Position numbers and translations under genes: made by a program. A model generated the notes under the pieces. That model was given only the letters and a program-made list of their open reading frames with translations, was not told where the DNA came from and did not search any database. DNA of 64,000 nt from an uncultured Roseburia sp. (GTDB taxonomy: Bacteria > Bacillota > Clostridia > Lachnospirales > Lachnospiraceae). The stretch's first letter is position 1, and every line of letters starts with the position of its first letter. The DNA lies in contig CAKQXQ010000002.1 of the NCBI GenBank assembly GCA_934292805.1, forward strand, positions 1 through 64,000, given 5' to 3'. Shown here in pieces: positions 51,083 through 58,964 of the stretch.

Positions 51083-52816
51083 ATGGGATACAAAGAAATG
51101 TATAATGAGTGGTTAAATAATCCATATTTTGACGAAGAGACAAAAGCGGAATTAAAAGCAATCGCAGGGGATGAGAAGGAAATAGAGGATCGTTTTTACA
51201 TGGATCTTGAGTTCGGTACAGCAGGACTCCGCGGTGTGATCGGAGCAGGAACAAACCGTATGAATGTCTATACTGTCCGCAAAGCAACACAGGGACTTGC
51301 AAACTACATTCTGAATGTGAATGCACAGGATAAGGGTGTAGCGATCGCATATGATTCCAGACATATGTCACCTGAATTTGCTGATGTTGCAGCATTATGT
51401 CTTGCTGCTAACGGAATCAAGGCATACGTGTTTGAATCACTTCGTCCGACACCGGAGCTTTCCTATGCTGTCCGTAAATTAGGATGCACAGCAGGAATTA
51501 ATATCACAGCCAGCCACAATCCTCCAGAATATAACGGATACAAAGTATATTGGGAAGATGGTGCCCAGATCACACCACCTCACGACTCAGGAATTATGGA
51601 TGAGGTTAAGAAAGTAACCGATTATGCTGCCGTTAAGACAATGGAGAAAGAAAAAGCAGTAGAAGCCGGTCTTTATCAGGTGATCGGTGCAGATATTGAT
51701 GATCCGTATATTGCAGAGCTGAAGAAGTTAGTACTTCATCAGGATTGTATCGATAAATTTGGCGGCGAGATGAAGATCGTGTATTCTCCGCTTCATGGAA
51801 CCGGTAATATTCCGGTCCGCCGTGTATTAAAAGAGCTTGGTTTCAAGAATGTATATGTTGTTCCGGAACAGGAACTTCCGGATGGCGATTTCCCAACTGT
51901 AAGCTATCCGAACCCGGAAGCAGCAGAAGCATTTGAACTTGGACTTGCTCTCGGTAAGAAAGTAGATGCTGACTTGATCCTTGCAACAGATCCTGATGCA
52001 GACCGTCTCGGTGTTTATGTGAAAGATTCTAAGACAGGGGAATACCACAGCCTGACCGGTAATATGTCAGGATGCCTGATCGGTGACTATGTGATCGGAC
52101 AGAGAAAAGCACTCTATGGACTGCCGGAAGATGGTGCATTCATCCGCTCTATCGTTTCTACCAATATGGCAGATGCGATCGCAAAATACTATGGAATCCA
52201 GTTGATCGAAGTTCTTACAGGATTTAAGTTTATCGGACAGAAAATCTTGGAATTTGAGACAACCGGAAAGGGAACTTACCTCTTTGGTATGGAAGAAAGC
52301 TATGGATGTCTGACCGGAACTTATGCAAGAGACAAAGATGCGGTTGTTGCATCCATGACACTCTGTGAGGCAGCAGCTTACTATAAGAGCAGAAACATGA
52401 CATTATGGGATGCCATGTTAGAGATGTATGAGAGATATGGCTACTACAAAGATGATGTAACAGCGATCACATTAAAAGGTATCGAAGGACTTGCAAAGAT
52501 CCAGGAGATCATGAATACTTTAAGAGACAATGCACCTGCAGAGATCGGCGGATACAAAGTAACAGCTGTCCGCGATTACAAGAAAGGTACCATTACAGAT
52601 ACAGTTTCCGGCGAAGTAAAACCTACAGGACTTCCATCCTCCAACGTATTGTATTATGAAATGGAAGATGACGCATGGGTATGTGTACGTCCTTCAGGAA
52701 CAGAGCCAAAGGTAAAATTCTATCTCGGAGTCAAAGGAACATCCCTCGAAGATGCCGATGCAAAATCTGCGGCTTTATCTGAAAAGGTTCTCGCAATGAT
52801 CAATAAAATGATCTAG
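51083..52816 (+). CDS. pgcA: Phosphoglucomutase/phosphomannomutase
   Basis: 577 residues. The phosphoserine loop is NITASHNPPEYNGYKVYW near residue 140, the metal loop ATDPDADRLGV near 300, the sugar-binding loop FGMEESYG near 400 and the phosphate loop RPSGTEPKVKFY at the end. It converts glucose-6-phosphate and glucose-1-phosphate, feeding glgC, and mannose forms. ATG 51083 is preceded by AGGAGG. Confidence 0.94.
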   Translation: MGYKEMYNEWLNNPYFDEETKAELKAIAGDEKEIEDRFYMDLEFGTAGLRGVIGAGTNRMNVYTVRKATQGLANYILNVNAQDKGVAIAYDSRHMSPEFADVAALCLAANGIKAYVFESLRPTPELSYAVRKLGCTAGINITASHNPPEYNGYKVYWEDGAQITPPHDSGIMDEVKKVTDYAAVKTMEKEKAVEAGLYQVIGADIDDPYIAELKKLVLHQDCIDKFGGEMKIVYSPLHGTGNIPVRRVLKELGFKNVYVVPEQELPDGDFPTVSYPNPEAAEAFELGLALGKKVDADLILATDPDADRLGVYVKDSKTGEYHSLTGNMSGCLIGDYVIGQRKALYGLPEDGAFIRSIVSTNMADAIAKYYGIQLIEVLTGFKFIGQKILEFETTGKGTYLFGMEESYGCLTGTYARDKDAVVASMTLCEAAAYYKSRNMTLWDAMLEMYERYGYYKDDVTAITLKGIEGLAKIQEIMNTLRDNAPAEIGGYKVTAVRDYKKGTITDTVSGEVKPTGLPSSNVLYYEMEDDAWVCVRPSGTEPKVKFYLGVKGTSLEDADAKSAALSEKVLAMINKMI

Positions 52817-52853
52817 AAAAGCCTTGAAAATGCCGCAAATCTAGGAAATTTTC

Positions 52854-52882
52854 TTGACAAAGATATAGAAAACAAGTATAAA
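52854..52882 (+). promoter_or_regulatory. Promoter of the HU gene
   Basis: TTGACA (52854-52859), 17 bases, TATAAA (52877-52882). Confidence 0.8.
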
Positions 52883-52953
52883 TATGAATGTAGGTATTTT
52901 AGAAAGAAAACCTCATATATCATAAAGCAAAACCCACAGGAGGATTATTTGAC

Positions 52954-53229
52954 ATGAACAAAGCAGAATTAGTTGCAGCTATGGCTGAAAGAGCAGAGTT
53001 AAGCAAAAAAGATGCAGAAGCAGCTTTAAAAGCATTTACAGATGTTGTTGCTGAAGAATTAAAAAAAGGTGAGAAAGTTCAGTTAGTTGGATTTGGAACA
53101 TTCGAAGTATCTGAAAGAGCAGAGAGAACAGGAAGAAACCCACAGAGTGGTGCAGAGATGGTTATCCCAGCTTCTAAAGCTCCTAAATTTAAAGCAGGAA
53201 AAGCTTTAAAAGATATGGTGAATGCATAA
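52954..53229 (+). CDS. hup: HU-type nucleoid protein
   Basis: 91 residues, standard length. MNKAELVAAMAERAELSKKDAEA opens, and the DNA-binding arm holds GRNPQSGAEMVIPASKAPKFKAGKALK. It bends and compacts DNA. AGGAGG lies upstream of the ATG. It has its own promoter and terminator and is followed by the rqcP-yabP-yabQ-divIC genes. Confidence 0.97.
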   Translation: MNKAELVAAMAERAELSKKDAEAALKAFTDVVAEELKKGEKVQLVGFGTFEVSERAERTGRNPQSGAEMVIPASKAPKFKAGKALKDMVNA

Positions 53230-53255
53230 TCTTAATAATCTATAAGAATATTTCG

Positions 53256-53284
53256 ATGAGCCCGGATTTTCCGGGCTCATTTTG
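53256..53284 (+). terminator. Terminator of hup
   Basis: ATGAGCCCGG (53256-53265) / CCGGGCTCAT (53271-53280), loop ATTTT, T run 53280-53283. Confidence 0.88.
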
Positions 53285-53373
53285 TAATAAATAGGATGCC
53301 TGTAAATACCAGTCAGAGTTATGCACAGGAACATCTTGTTATACTTTTATGAGCAGGATAAGGAGCAGTGAAT

Positions 53374-53613
53374 ATGAGATTAGATAAGTTTTTAAAGGTG
53401 TCACGTCTGATCAAGCGCAGAACAGTTGCGAATGAGGCATGCGATGCAGGACGTGTTATGGTCAACGGAAAGCCGGCAAAGGCTTCTGTGAATGTGAAGA
53501 TCGGAGACATCATCGAGATCGCATTCGGAACAAAAACAGTAAAAGTAAGAGTGTTAGATATTATGGATACCACGAAGAAAGAGCAGGCAAAGGATCTGTT
53601 TGAGTACATTTAA
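53374..53613 (+). CDS. rqcP: S4-domain RNA-binding protein RqcP (YabO)
   Basis: 79 residues, a single S4 domain (MRLDKFLKVSRLIKRRTVANEA, GRVMVNGKPAK). RqcP works with RqcH in ribosome-associated quality control by stabilising peptidyl-tRNA during alanine tailing. ATG 53374 was chosen over GTG 53368 because AGGAG lies 8 bases upstream of it. The order rqcP-yabP-yabQ-divIC-spoIIE matches B. subtilis. Confidence 0.93.
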   Translation: MRLDKFLKVSRLIKRRTVANEACDAGRVMVNGKPAKASVNVKIGDIIEIAFGTKTVKVRVLDIMDTTKKEQAKDLFEYI

Positions 53614-53687
53614 GTGGCAGGTGCTTACATATTTATGCATAAATAGTTTGCCAGCCTAATATATTAAACTATATGGGGAGGCAGATT

Positions 53688-53975
53688 ATGGAAGAGAAGA
53701 AGAATATTACGCAGTCACATAAAGTCCTTCTGGTCAACAGACAAAACGGTGCATTCAGTGGAATTATTGATGTGCTGTCCTTTGATGTGGCAGAGATTTT
53801 GCTGGAGACAGAACTTGGCATGCTTCTGATCAAAGGACATGATCTGCATGTGAACCGCCTTTCGCTGGAAAAAGGGGAGATCGATATAGAAGGAAGGATT
53901 GATTCGCTTACCTATTCAGAGGTGAAGAATGCTGGAAAACAGGCAGAATCTTTCTTTGGAAGACTGTTCAGATGA
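53688..53975 (+). CDS. yabP: Sporulation protein YabP
   Basis: 95 residues. Core VLLVNRQNGAFSGIIDVLSFD and LLIKGHDLHVNRLSLEKGEIDIEG are YabP signatures. It is required for sporulation in B. subtilis, with a coat-assembly-like role. ATG 53688 has GGGAGG 7 bases upstream. It overlaps yabQ by 4 bases. Confidence 0.93.
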   Translation: MEEKKNITQSHKVLLVNRQNGAFSGIIDVLSFDVAEILLETELGMLLIKGHDLHVNRLSLEKGEIDIEGRIDSLTYSEVKNAGKQAESFFGRLFR

Positions 53976-54430
53976 CGGAGGGGATCAGTGAGGGAATCCA
54001 TACAGAGCTTTTGCTCTTTATGGCATCTGTATTTATGGGAGCTGTGTTGTTTCTGTTATATGATATTTTCAGGATTTTCCGGAGAATTGTTCCACATGGT
54101 GTAATATGGATCGGAATAGAAGATTTTCTTTACTGGATCGTATGTACCGTCAATATTTTCCTGTTATTGTATTGGGAGAATGATGGCATGATCCGTGGCT
54201 TTGTAATTGGCGGCGTAATTCTTGGAATGTGTCTGTACTTTTTCCTGCTCAGCAGATTTGTGATCCGGTTTCAGGTCTGTATTCTGAAGCGGATTCTTGG
54301 AAAAATACAGAAAATCGTTCACTTTCTCTTCTATCCTGCGTGGAAAACGTTCAGGAAAATTCTGGATTTTGTGTATAAACAGTTGAAAAAAATATATAAA
54401 GCAGTTAAAATAAGTTTATGTAAACTTTAG
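53972..54430 (+). CDS. yabQ: Sporulation membrane protein YabQ
   Basis: 152 residues. Three or four membrane helices (residues ~10-30, ~45-65, ~72-92) are followed by a basic tail (RKILDFVYKQLKKIYKAVK). Needed for spore cortex formation in B. subtilis. The start overlaps yabP as ATGA. Confidence 0.9.
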   Translation: MTEGISEGIHTELLLFMASVFMGAVLFLLYDIFRIFRRIVPHGVIWIGIEDFLYWIVCTVNIFLLLYWENDGMIRGFVIGGVILGMCLYFFLLSRFVIRFQVCILKRILGKIQKIVHFLFYPAWKTFRKILDFVYKQLKKIYKAVKISLCKL

Positions 54431-54495
54431 GTAATTATTTATATAGATTGTGGATATCTGCATTTCTTATGAGTAAAGCAATCAGAGGAGTATGA

Positions 54496-54801
54496 ATGAC
54501 AAACGCAAGAAAGAGAAGGGGAAAAAGTGGAAATCGTGCCGGAAGGCTTTGTATCACCTGTATTGTGTTTGTTTTTGCAGCAGTGATGTCGCTTCAGATC
54601 GTCAAAGCATACCAGAAAGATCAGGAGTACATGGCACAGCAGCAGAGCCTGGAGCAGCAGCTTGCGGATGAACAGGACAGGCAGGAAGAGCTGCAGAAGT
54701 ATGAGGCGTACACGAAGTCACAGCAGTATGTTGAAGATGTGGCGAAGAGTAAACTTGGGCTGCTCTACAAGAATGAAATTGTATTTAAAGAGCAGAAATA
54801 A
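54496..54801 (+). CDS. divIC: Septum formation initiator DivIC
   Basis: 101 residues. A basic N-terminus, one membrane helix (residues ~18-38) and an extracellular coiled coil (QQQSLEQQLADEQDRQEELQ) followed by VEDVAKSKLGLLYKNEIVF. It forms the division complex with FtsL and DivIB. ATG 54496 has AGAGGAG 5 bases upstream. Confidence 0.92.
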   Translation: MTNARKRRGKSGNRAGRLCITCIVFVFAAVMSLQIVKAYQKDQEYMAQQQSLEQQLADEQDRQEELQKYEAYTKSQQYVEDVAKSKLGLLYKNEIVFKEQK

Positions 54802-54841
54802 ATTAGATGATTAAGGTTTTTGAGAGTTTGCCGAACTAATT

Positions 54842-54872
54842 GAGGGTCAGTCGTGAGCGACTGGCTCTTTTT
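54842..54872 (+). terminator. Terminator of the divIC operon
   Basis: GGGTCAGTCG (54844-54853) pairs with CGACTGGCTC (54858-54867), loop TGAG, T run 54868-54872. The ~250 bases that follow contain the spoIIE control region. Confidence 0.88.
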
Positions 54873-55015
54873 GAATGCTGTTTTTTGAGCTACAGCTTCT
54901 CAACCTTATCAATGATTGGAAGATTTCTAAGCAAGTATACAGAACATCCACCTGATTTTCCTAAAAAACAGGAACTCCCTCTATCCTCTTCAATAAGACA
55001 TTGGAACAGTCTTTT

Positions 55016-55080
55016 TGCCGAAAACTTTTTTTCAAGCATACCTTCCTTTGACAAACATTTCCAGAGGAAACTTATATAAT
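55016..55080 (+). promoter_or_regulatory. spoIIE promoter with 21-bp spacing and Spo0A-box-like sites
   Basis: TTGACA (55048-55053) and TATAAT (55075-55080) are exactly 21 bases apart. B. subtilis spoIIE has the same unusual spacing and needs phosphorylated Spo0A. TTTGACAAA (55047-55055), complement of the Spo0A box TTTGTCAAA, overlaps the -35, and TGCCGAA (55016-55022) matches the core TGNCGAA upstream. Another TGCCGAA lies near 54829. Confidence 0.75.
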
Positions 55081-55128
55081 CAGTTTCACCGAATTTGGAA
55101 AAATGTTTGAAAGAAGAGGAGATATGAG

Positions 55129-56985
55129 ATGAAAAAAAGCAGAATCAGACAGATTGTGATACTGGCAGGTGCTTTTGCAGCGTGCAGAGTACAGATTATG
55201 GGATGCTATCCACTGGTGCCCGCATATTTTACAGCGGCGGTATTAGAGGATGTGAATGCTGTGTGGCTGACAGCGGTAATGTATCTTGGAATGCTTTCCT
55301 TTATGCCGCTGACTGCAATGGTGAAATACGCTGTTGCACTCGTTGTGATAACAGGAGCGGTAAAACTTGTGCAGTGGGCGAATGAAGGGTGTCCGTCGTT
55401 CCTTGGAGGGATCCTGTCAGCTGTGGTTACGATGATCTTATCTTTTTGTGGCGGCTTATTGGAGTGGAGAGACCAGCCGGAGTATGCGGCGGTTATCCTG
55501 GAAGGCATACTGATCTTTGGAACTGTAATATTACTGAATCGTATGATACATATGTTTATGGAGATAAGACCGGCAGAGAAGCAGGAAAAGGAAGAAAGAA
55601 AAAACACAGAGCGCGAAGAAAAACTGGCCGGTTATGCAGAATCCTTTGAAGGACTGTCTCGCGTGTTTTCTGACATGAGCAGACGGAAAGCCGACTTCAC
55701 AGCAGAAGAATTAGGGAATATCCAAAATGAACTGACCGGAAAAATCTGCATGGACTGTGAAAGCTGTGCGGTCTGCTGGGAAAGAGATGCAACACCGCTA
55801 TATGGGATGATATCCAATATGATAACTTCGATCATAAAGACAGGAGCCTTTGAAGAAGAAAGTGAGCGACAGCTAAGCTTATATTGCAGGAAAAGTAAGG
55901 ATATGGTGGAAGAGGCTGTCCGGGTTTTTGAAAAAGCAAATCTTAATCGTGCGTGGTACAACAGATTGCTTGAGAACAGGCAGACGATCGCAGAACAGCT
56001 GGATGCGATGGCCTATATTATGAAGGACTGTGCAAAAGAAGAGACAAGCTTAGATGGCAGCGAAAAACGAAGGCTTGCAGAATTACGTTATCTGGCAAAG
56101 GAAGCAGGAATCGTAACGGAAAATCTGCATATATGGGAAAATGCGAATGGACACAGGGAAATGGAAGTCAGGATGAGAAGCCGTATGGGAGGGTGCATAC
56201 CTGTGCGAACCTTTCTTGCGGCATCAGGGCATGCGTTCGGATGGGATTTTCGGACGACAGCAGAGAATAAGTCCTTTATATCAAAGGAGGCAAGTGATTA
56301 TCTTTTCTATGAAGATGTCCGTTTCCGGAGTGTGCAGGGGATCGCACGGATAAAAAAAGACGGAGCACAGATCTCCGGGGATAACTTTTCTTTTCAGGAA
56401 TTTGAAAGAGGGAATCTTCTTCTTGGGCTGTCAGATGGAATGGGATCCGGAAGTGCAGCCTGTAAGGAGAGCGAAATGGTGTTAGATCTTGTGGAAAAAT
56501 TTCTGGATGCCGGTTTTTCTGTGGATACCGCGATCAAAATGATGAATTCGGCAATGATCATGAAGGGGGAAAATGATCTTTATTCTACAATGGATCTTTG
56601 CATGGTAGATCTCTACAGTGGAGATGCGGATTTTTACAAAATCGGAGCGGCGGCAAGTTTTCGGAAAAGAGGCGGGGAAGTGGAACTGTTCCAGGCAGAC
56701 AGCCTGCCGGTAGGGACAGGAGTGAATCCCGAAGTCGTACATGAGAAGACCAGACTGAAAAATGGAGATTTTATTGTAATGGTCACAGATGGTGTGTTAG
56801 AATATCTTCATGTACCAAAGCCGGAGGAAACGATGCAGGAAATCATAGAAAGCATCCGGACCTGTCATCCGGGAGTCATGGCAAAGAAGATCCTGGAACG
56901 GGTACTCCTTTTTACCGGAGGAAAGGCCTTGGATGATATGACGGTTCTTGCCGCATGCATATGGGAGAAAACAAATGTTGGATGA
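55129..56985 (+). CDS. spoIIE: Stage II sporulation protein E (SpoIIE) phosphatase, short form
   Basis: 618 residues, against ~827 in B. subtilis. The N-terminal ~145 residues hold four or five membrane helices instead of ten. A central helical region (residues ~150-380) has a CMDCESCAVCW cysteine cluster. The PP2C phosphatase domain occupies the last ~240 residues with the metal motif LSDGMGSGSAACKES and the closing DDMTVLAACIW. It dephosphorylates SpoIIAA to activate sigma-F in the forespore. Its end overlaps tilS by 11 bases. Confidence 0.92.
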   Translation: MKKSRIRQIVILAGAFAACRVQIMGCYPLVPAYFTAAVLEDVNAVWLTAVMYLGMLSFMPLTAMVKYAVALVVITGAVKLVQWANEGCPSFLGGILSAVVTMILSFCGGLLEWRDQPEYAAVILEGILIFGTVILLNRMIHMFMEIRPAEKQEKEERKNTEREEKLAGYAESFEGLSRVFSDMSRRKADFTAEELGNIQNELTGKICMDCESCAVCWERDATPLYGMISNMITSIIKTGAFEEESERQLSLYCRKSKDMVEEAVRVFEKANLNRAWYNRLLENRQTIAEQLDAMAYIMKDCAKEETSLDGSEKRRLAELRYLAKEAGIVTENLHIWENANGHREMEVRMRSRMGGCIPVRTFLAASGHAFGWDFRTTAENKSFISKEASDYLFYEDVRFRSVQGIARIKKDGAQISGDNFSFQEFERGNLLLGLSDGMGSGSAACKESEMVLDLVEKFLDAGFSVDTAIKMMNSAMIMKGENDLYSTMDLCMVDLYSGDADFYKIGAAASFRKRGGEVELFQADSLPVGTGVNPEVVHEKTRLKNGDFIVMVTDGVLEYLHVPKPEETMQEIIESIRTCHPGVMAKKILERVLLFTGGKALDDMTVLAACIWEKTNVG

Positions 56986-58429
56986 AGTTTTAAATGAAGT
57001 AAGGAAAGAGAGACTCATAGAACAGGGAGATGTTGTTCTTGTTGGATTATCCGGGGGAGCAGATTCTGTATGCCTGTTGCTGCTTCTTAAGCAAATGAAA
57101 GAATATATTCCGTTTGAGCTTCGTGCAGTGCACGTGGAGCATGGGATCCGTGGAGAAGAAAGCAGACGTGACGCGGCATTCGCAAAACAGCTGTGTGAGA
57201 AGAATGGAATCAGATGCCATATATACAAAGAGGATGTGCCGGGGATTGCCAGAAAGGAAGGTATCGGACTGGAAGAAGCGGCAAGGAAGATACGGTACGA
57301 ATGCTATGAAAGAGCAATGTCAGAGTGTGAGGAGCTTTTTCCAGGAAGCAGGATCAAAGTTGCACTTGCACATCACGCACAGGACAATGCAGAGACCGTT
57401 CTTTTTCAGATGATCCGCGGCAGCGGATTGAACGGACTGTGCGGAATGCAGTATGAGCGGGCGTTTGGAAAAGGAAGTATCATAAGACCACTTTTTGCAC
57501 AGGGAAGAGAACAGATTGAAGCTTATCTGGAGTCAAGGGGAGAGACGTATTGTACCGATGCGACGAATGAAGATACTGATTACAGCAGAAACCGGATCAG
57601 ACATCTGGTATTACCGGAGCTTTGTGCGATCAATGATCAGGCAGTTGCCCATATAAATCAGAGTGCTTTTTTCTTACAGGATATGAGAGAGTTCCTGTGG
57701 GAGGAAGCAGACCGGATCCAGGAGATGTATGTTTATGAGAAGGGAGACAGCATACAGCTTTATCCGGGAGTCTGGGAAGAATGCCACAGGATGGTGAGCC
57801 GGGAGATCATCCACAGGGCGATCGGAAAAATGGCAGGTTCGAAAAAAGACATCACAGCTGCGCATGTGGAGGCAGTTTATCGTTTGTTCGAGCTGCAGGT
57901 CGGAAGAAAAATAGAATTGCCATACGATCTGACTGCATGGCGTAACTATCACGGAGTCCTGCTGAAGAAGAAGGACGACAGAACAGAAGAGGCAAAAAAA
58001 GAGACAATTGAGATCAGCAGGGAACAGCTGGATGAACTTTTTTCCGGAAAAGAACTGGAAATACTGCTCCCGGATGGAATCTTCTGCCTGCGGGGAAGAG
58101 AGAAAACCGGAGAAATCACGGAAATTGATAAAAAAACATATACGAAATGCTTCGATTATGATAAAATTAAATGTGGACTGCAAATTAGAACAAGGGAGTC
58201 AGGAGACTACCTGACAGTAGACTGTGACGGGCATTCCAAAAAACTGAAAGAGTATTTTGTGAATGAGAAAATTCCGGCAGAGAAGAGAGACGACATATGG
58301 CTTCTGGCAGAGGGGGCACATATTCTCTGGGTGGCCGGTCATCGGATCAGTGCAGCATATAAAATAGACGATAATACAAAAAGAATACTTGAAGTACAAT
58401 TTTTTGGAGGAAGATTTCATGAGAGTTAA
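56975..58429 (+). CDS. tilS: tRNA(Ile)-lysidine synthetase
   Basis: 484 residues. The PP-loop motif VGLSGGADSVCLLLLL is near residue 25, followed by AHHAQDNAETVLFQMIRGSGL and the TilS C-terminal domain (LEILLPDGIF, RESGDYLTV). It converts C34 to lysidine in the CAU-anticodon tRNA-Ile. ATG 56975 has GGGAGA 7 bases upstream and overlaps spoIIE; the end overlaps hpt by 11 bases. Confidence 0.95.
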   Translation: MLDEVLNEVRKERLIEQGDVVLVGLSGGADSVCLLLLLKQMKEYIPFELRAVHVEHGIRGEESRRDAAFAKQLCEKNGIRCHIYKEDVPGIARKEGIGLEEAARKIRYECYERAMSECEELFPGSRIKVALAHHAQDNAETVLFQMIRGSGLNGLCGMQYERAFGKGSIIRPLFAQGREQIEAYLESRGETYCTDATNEDTDYSRNRIRHLVLPELCAINDQAVAHINQSAFFLQDMREFLWEEADRIQEMYVYEKGDSIQLYPGVWEECHRMVSREIIHRAIGKMAGSKKDITAAHVEAVYRLFELQVGRKIELPYDLTAWRNYHGVLLKKKDDRTEEAKKETIEISREQLDELFSGKELEILLPDGIFCLRGREKTGEITEIDKKTYTKCFDYDKIKCGLQIRTRESGDYLTVDCDGHSKKLKEYFVNEKIPAEKRDDIWLLAEGAHILWVAGHRISAAYKIDDNTKRILEVQFFGGRFHES

Positions 58430-58952
58430 GAACATTAATATGTATCTGACAGAGGAACAGATCACAGAGCGCGTAAAGGCTATGGGAGAAGAGATCAGCA
58501 GAGATTACGGAGATGAAACCGTTTTTCTGATCTGCATTTTAAAAGGATCTATTTTCTTTACATGCGAGCTTGCAAAGAGGATCACATCACCGGTTGAGAT
58601 GGATTTCATGTCAGTTTCCAGTTACGGAGCAGGAACAAGCTCCAGTGGTGTAGTTAAGATTGGAAAAGATCTGGATACTACGATCGAGGGAAAGAACGTC
58701 CTTGTTGTAGAGGATATTATTGATTCCGGAAGAACCTTAAGTTATCTTCTCCAGAACCTGAAGACAAGAAATCCAAAGAGTCTTAAATTATGCACTCTTT
58801 TAGATAAACCGGACCGCAGAGTCTGTGATGTGAAAGTAGATTATGTCGGATTTGAGATCCCGGATGAATTTGTTGTCGGATTCGGGCTGGATCTTGACCA
58901 GAAATATAGAAATCTGCCATACATTGGATGTGTGGAGTTAGAAGAAGAATAG
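58419..58952 (+). CDS. hpt: Hypoxanthine phosphoribosyltransferase
   Basis: 177 residues. PRPP motif VLVVEDIIDSGRTLSYLL, plus ILKGSIFFTCELA and VDYVGFEIPDEFVVGFGLD. It salvages hypoxanthine and guanine to IMP and GMP. ATG 58419 with GGAGG 9 bases upstream was chosen. tilS-hpt-ftsH order matches B. subtilis. Confidence 0.96.
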   Translation: MRVKNINMYLTEEQITERVKAMGEEISRDYGDETVFLICILKGSIFFTCELAKRITSPVEMDFMSVSSYGAGTSSSGVVKIGKDLDTTIEGKNVLVVEDIIDSGRTLSYLLQNLKTRNPKSLKLCTLLDKPDRRVCDVKVDYVGFEIPDEFVVGFGLDLDQKYRNLPYIGCVELEEE

Positions 58953-58964
58953 AGGAGAACAGAC

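Noticed and set aside
54840..55079. 79-codon frame upstream of spoIIE
   Set aside because: It starts inside a terminator hairpin and covers the spoIIE promoter; no ribosome binding site.
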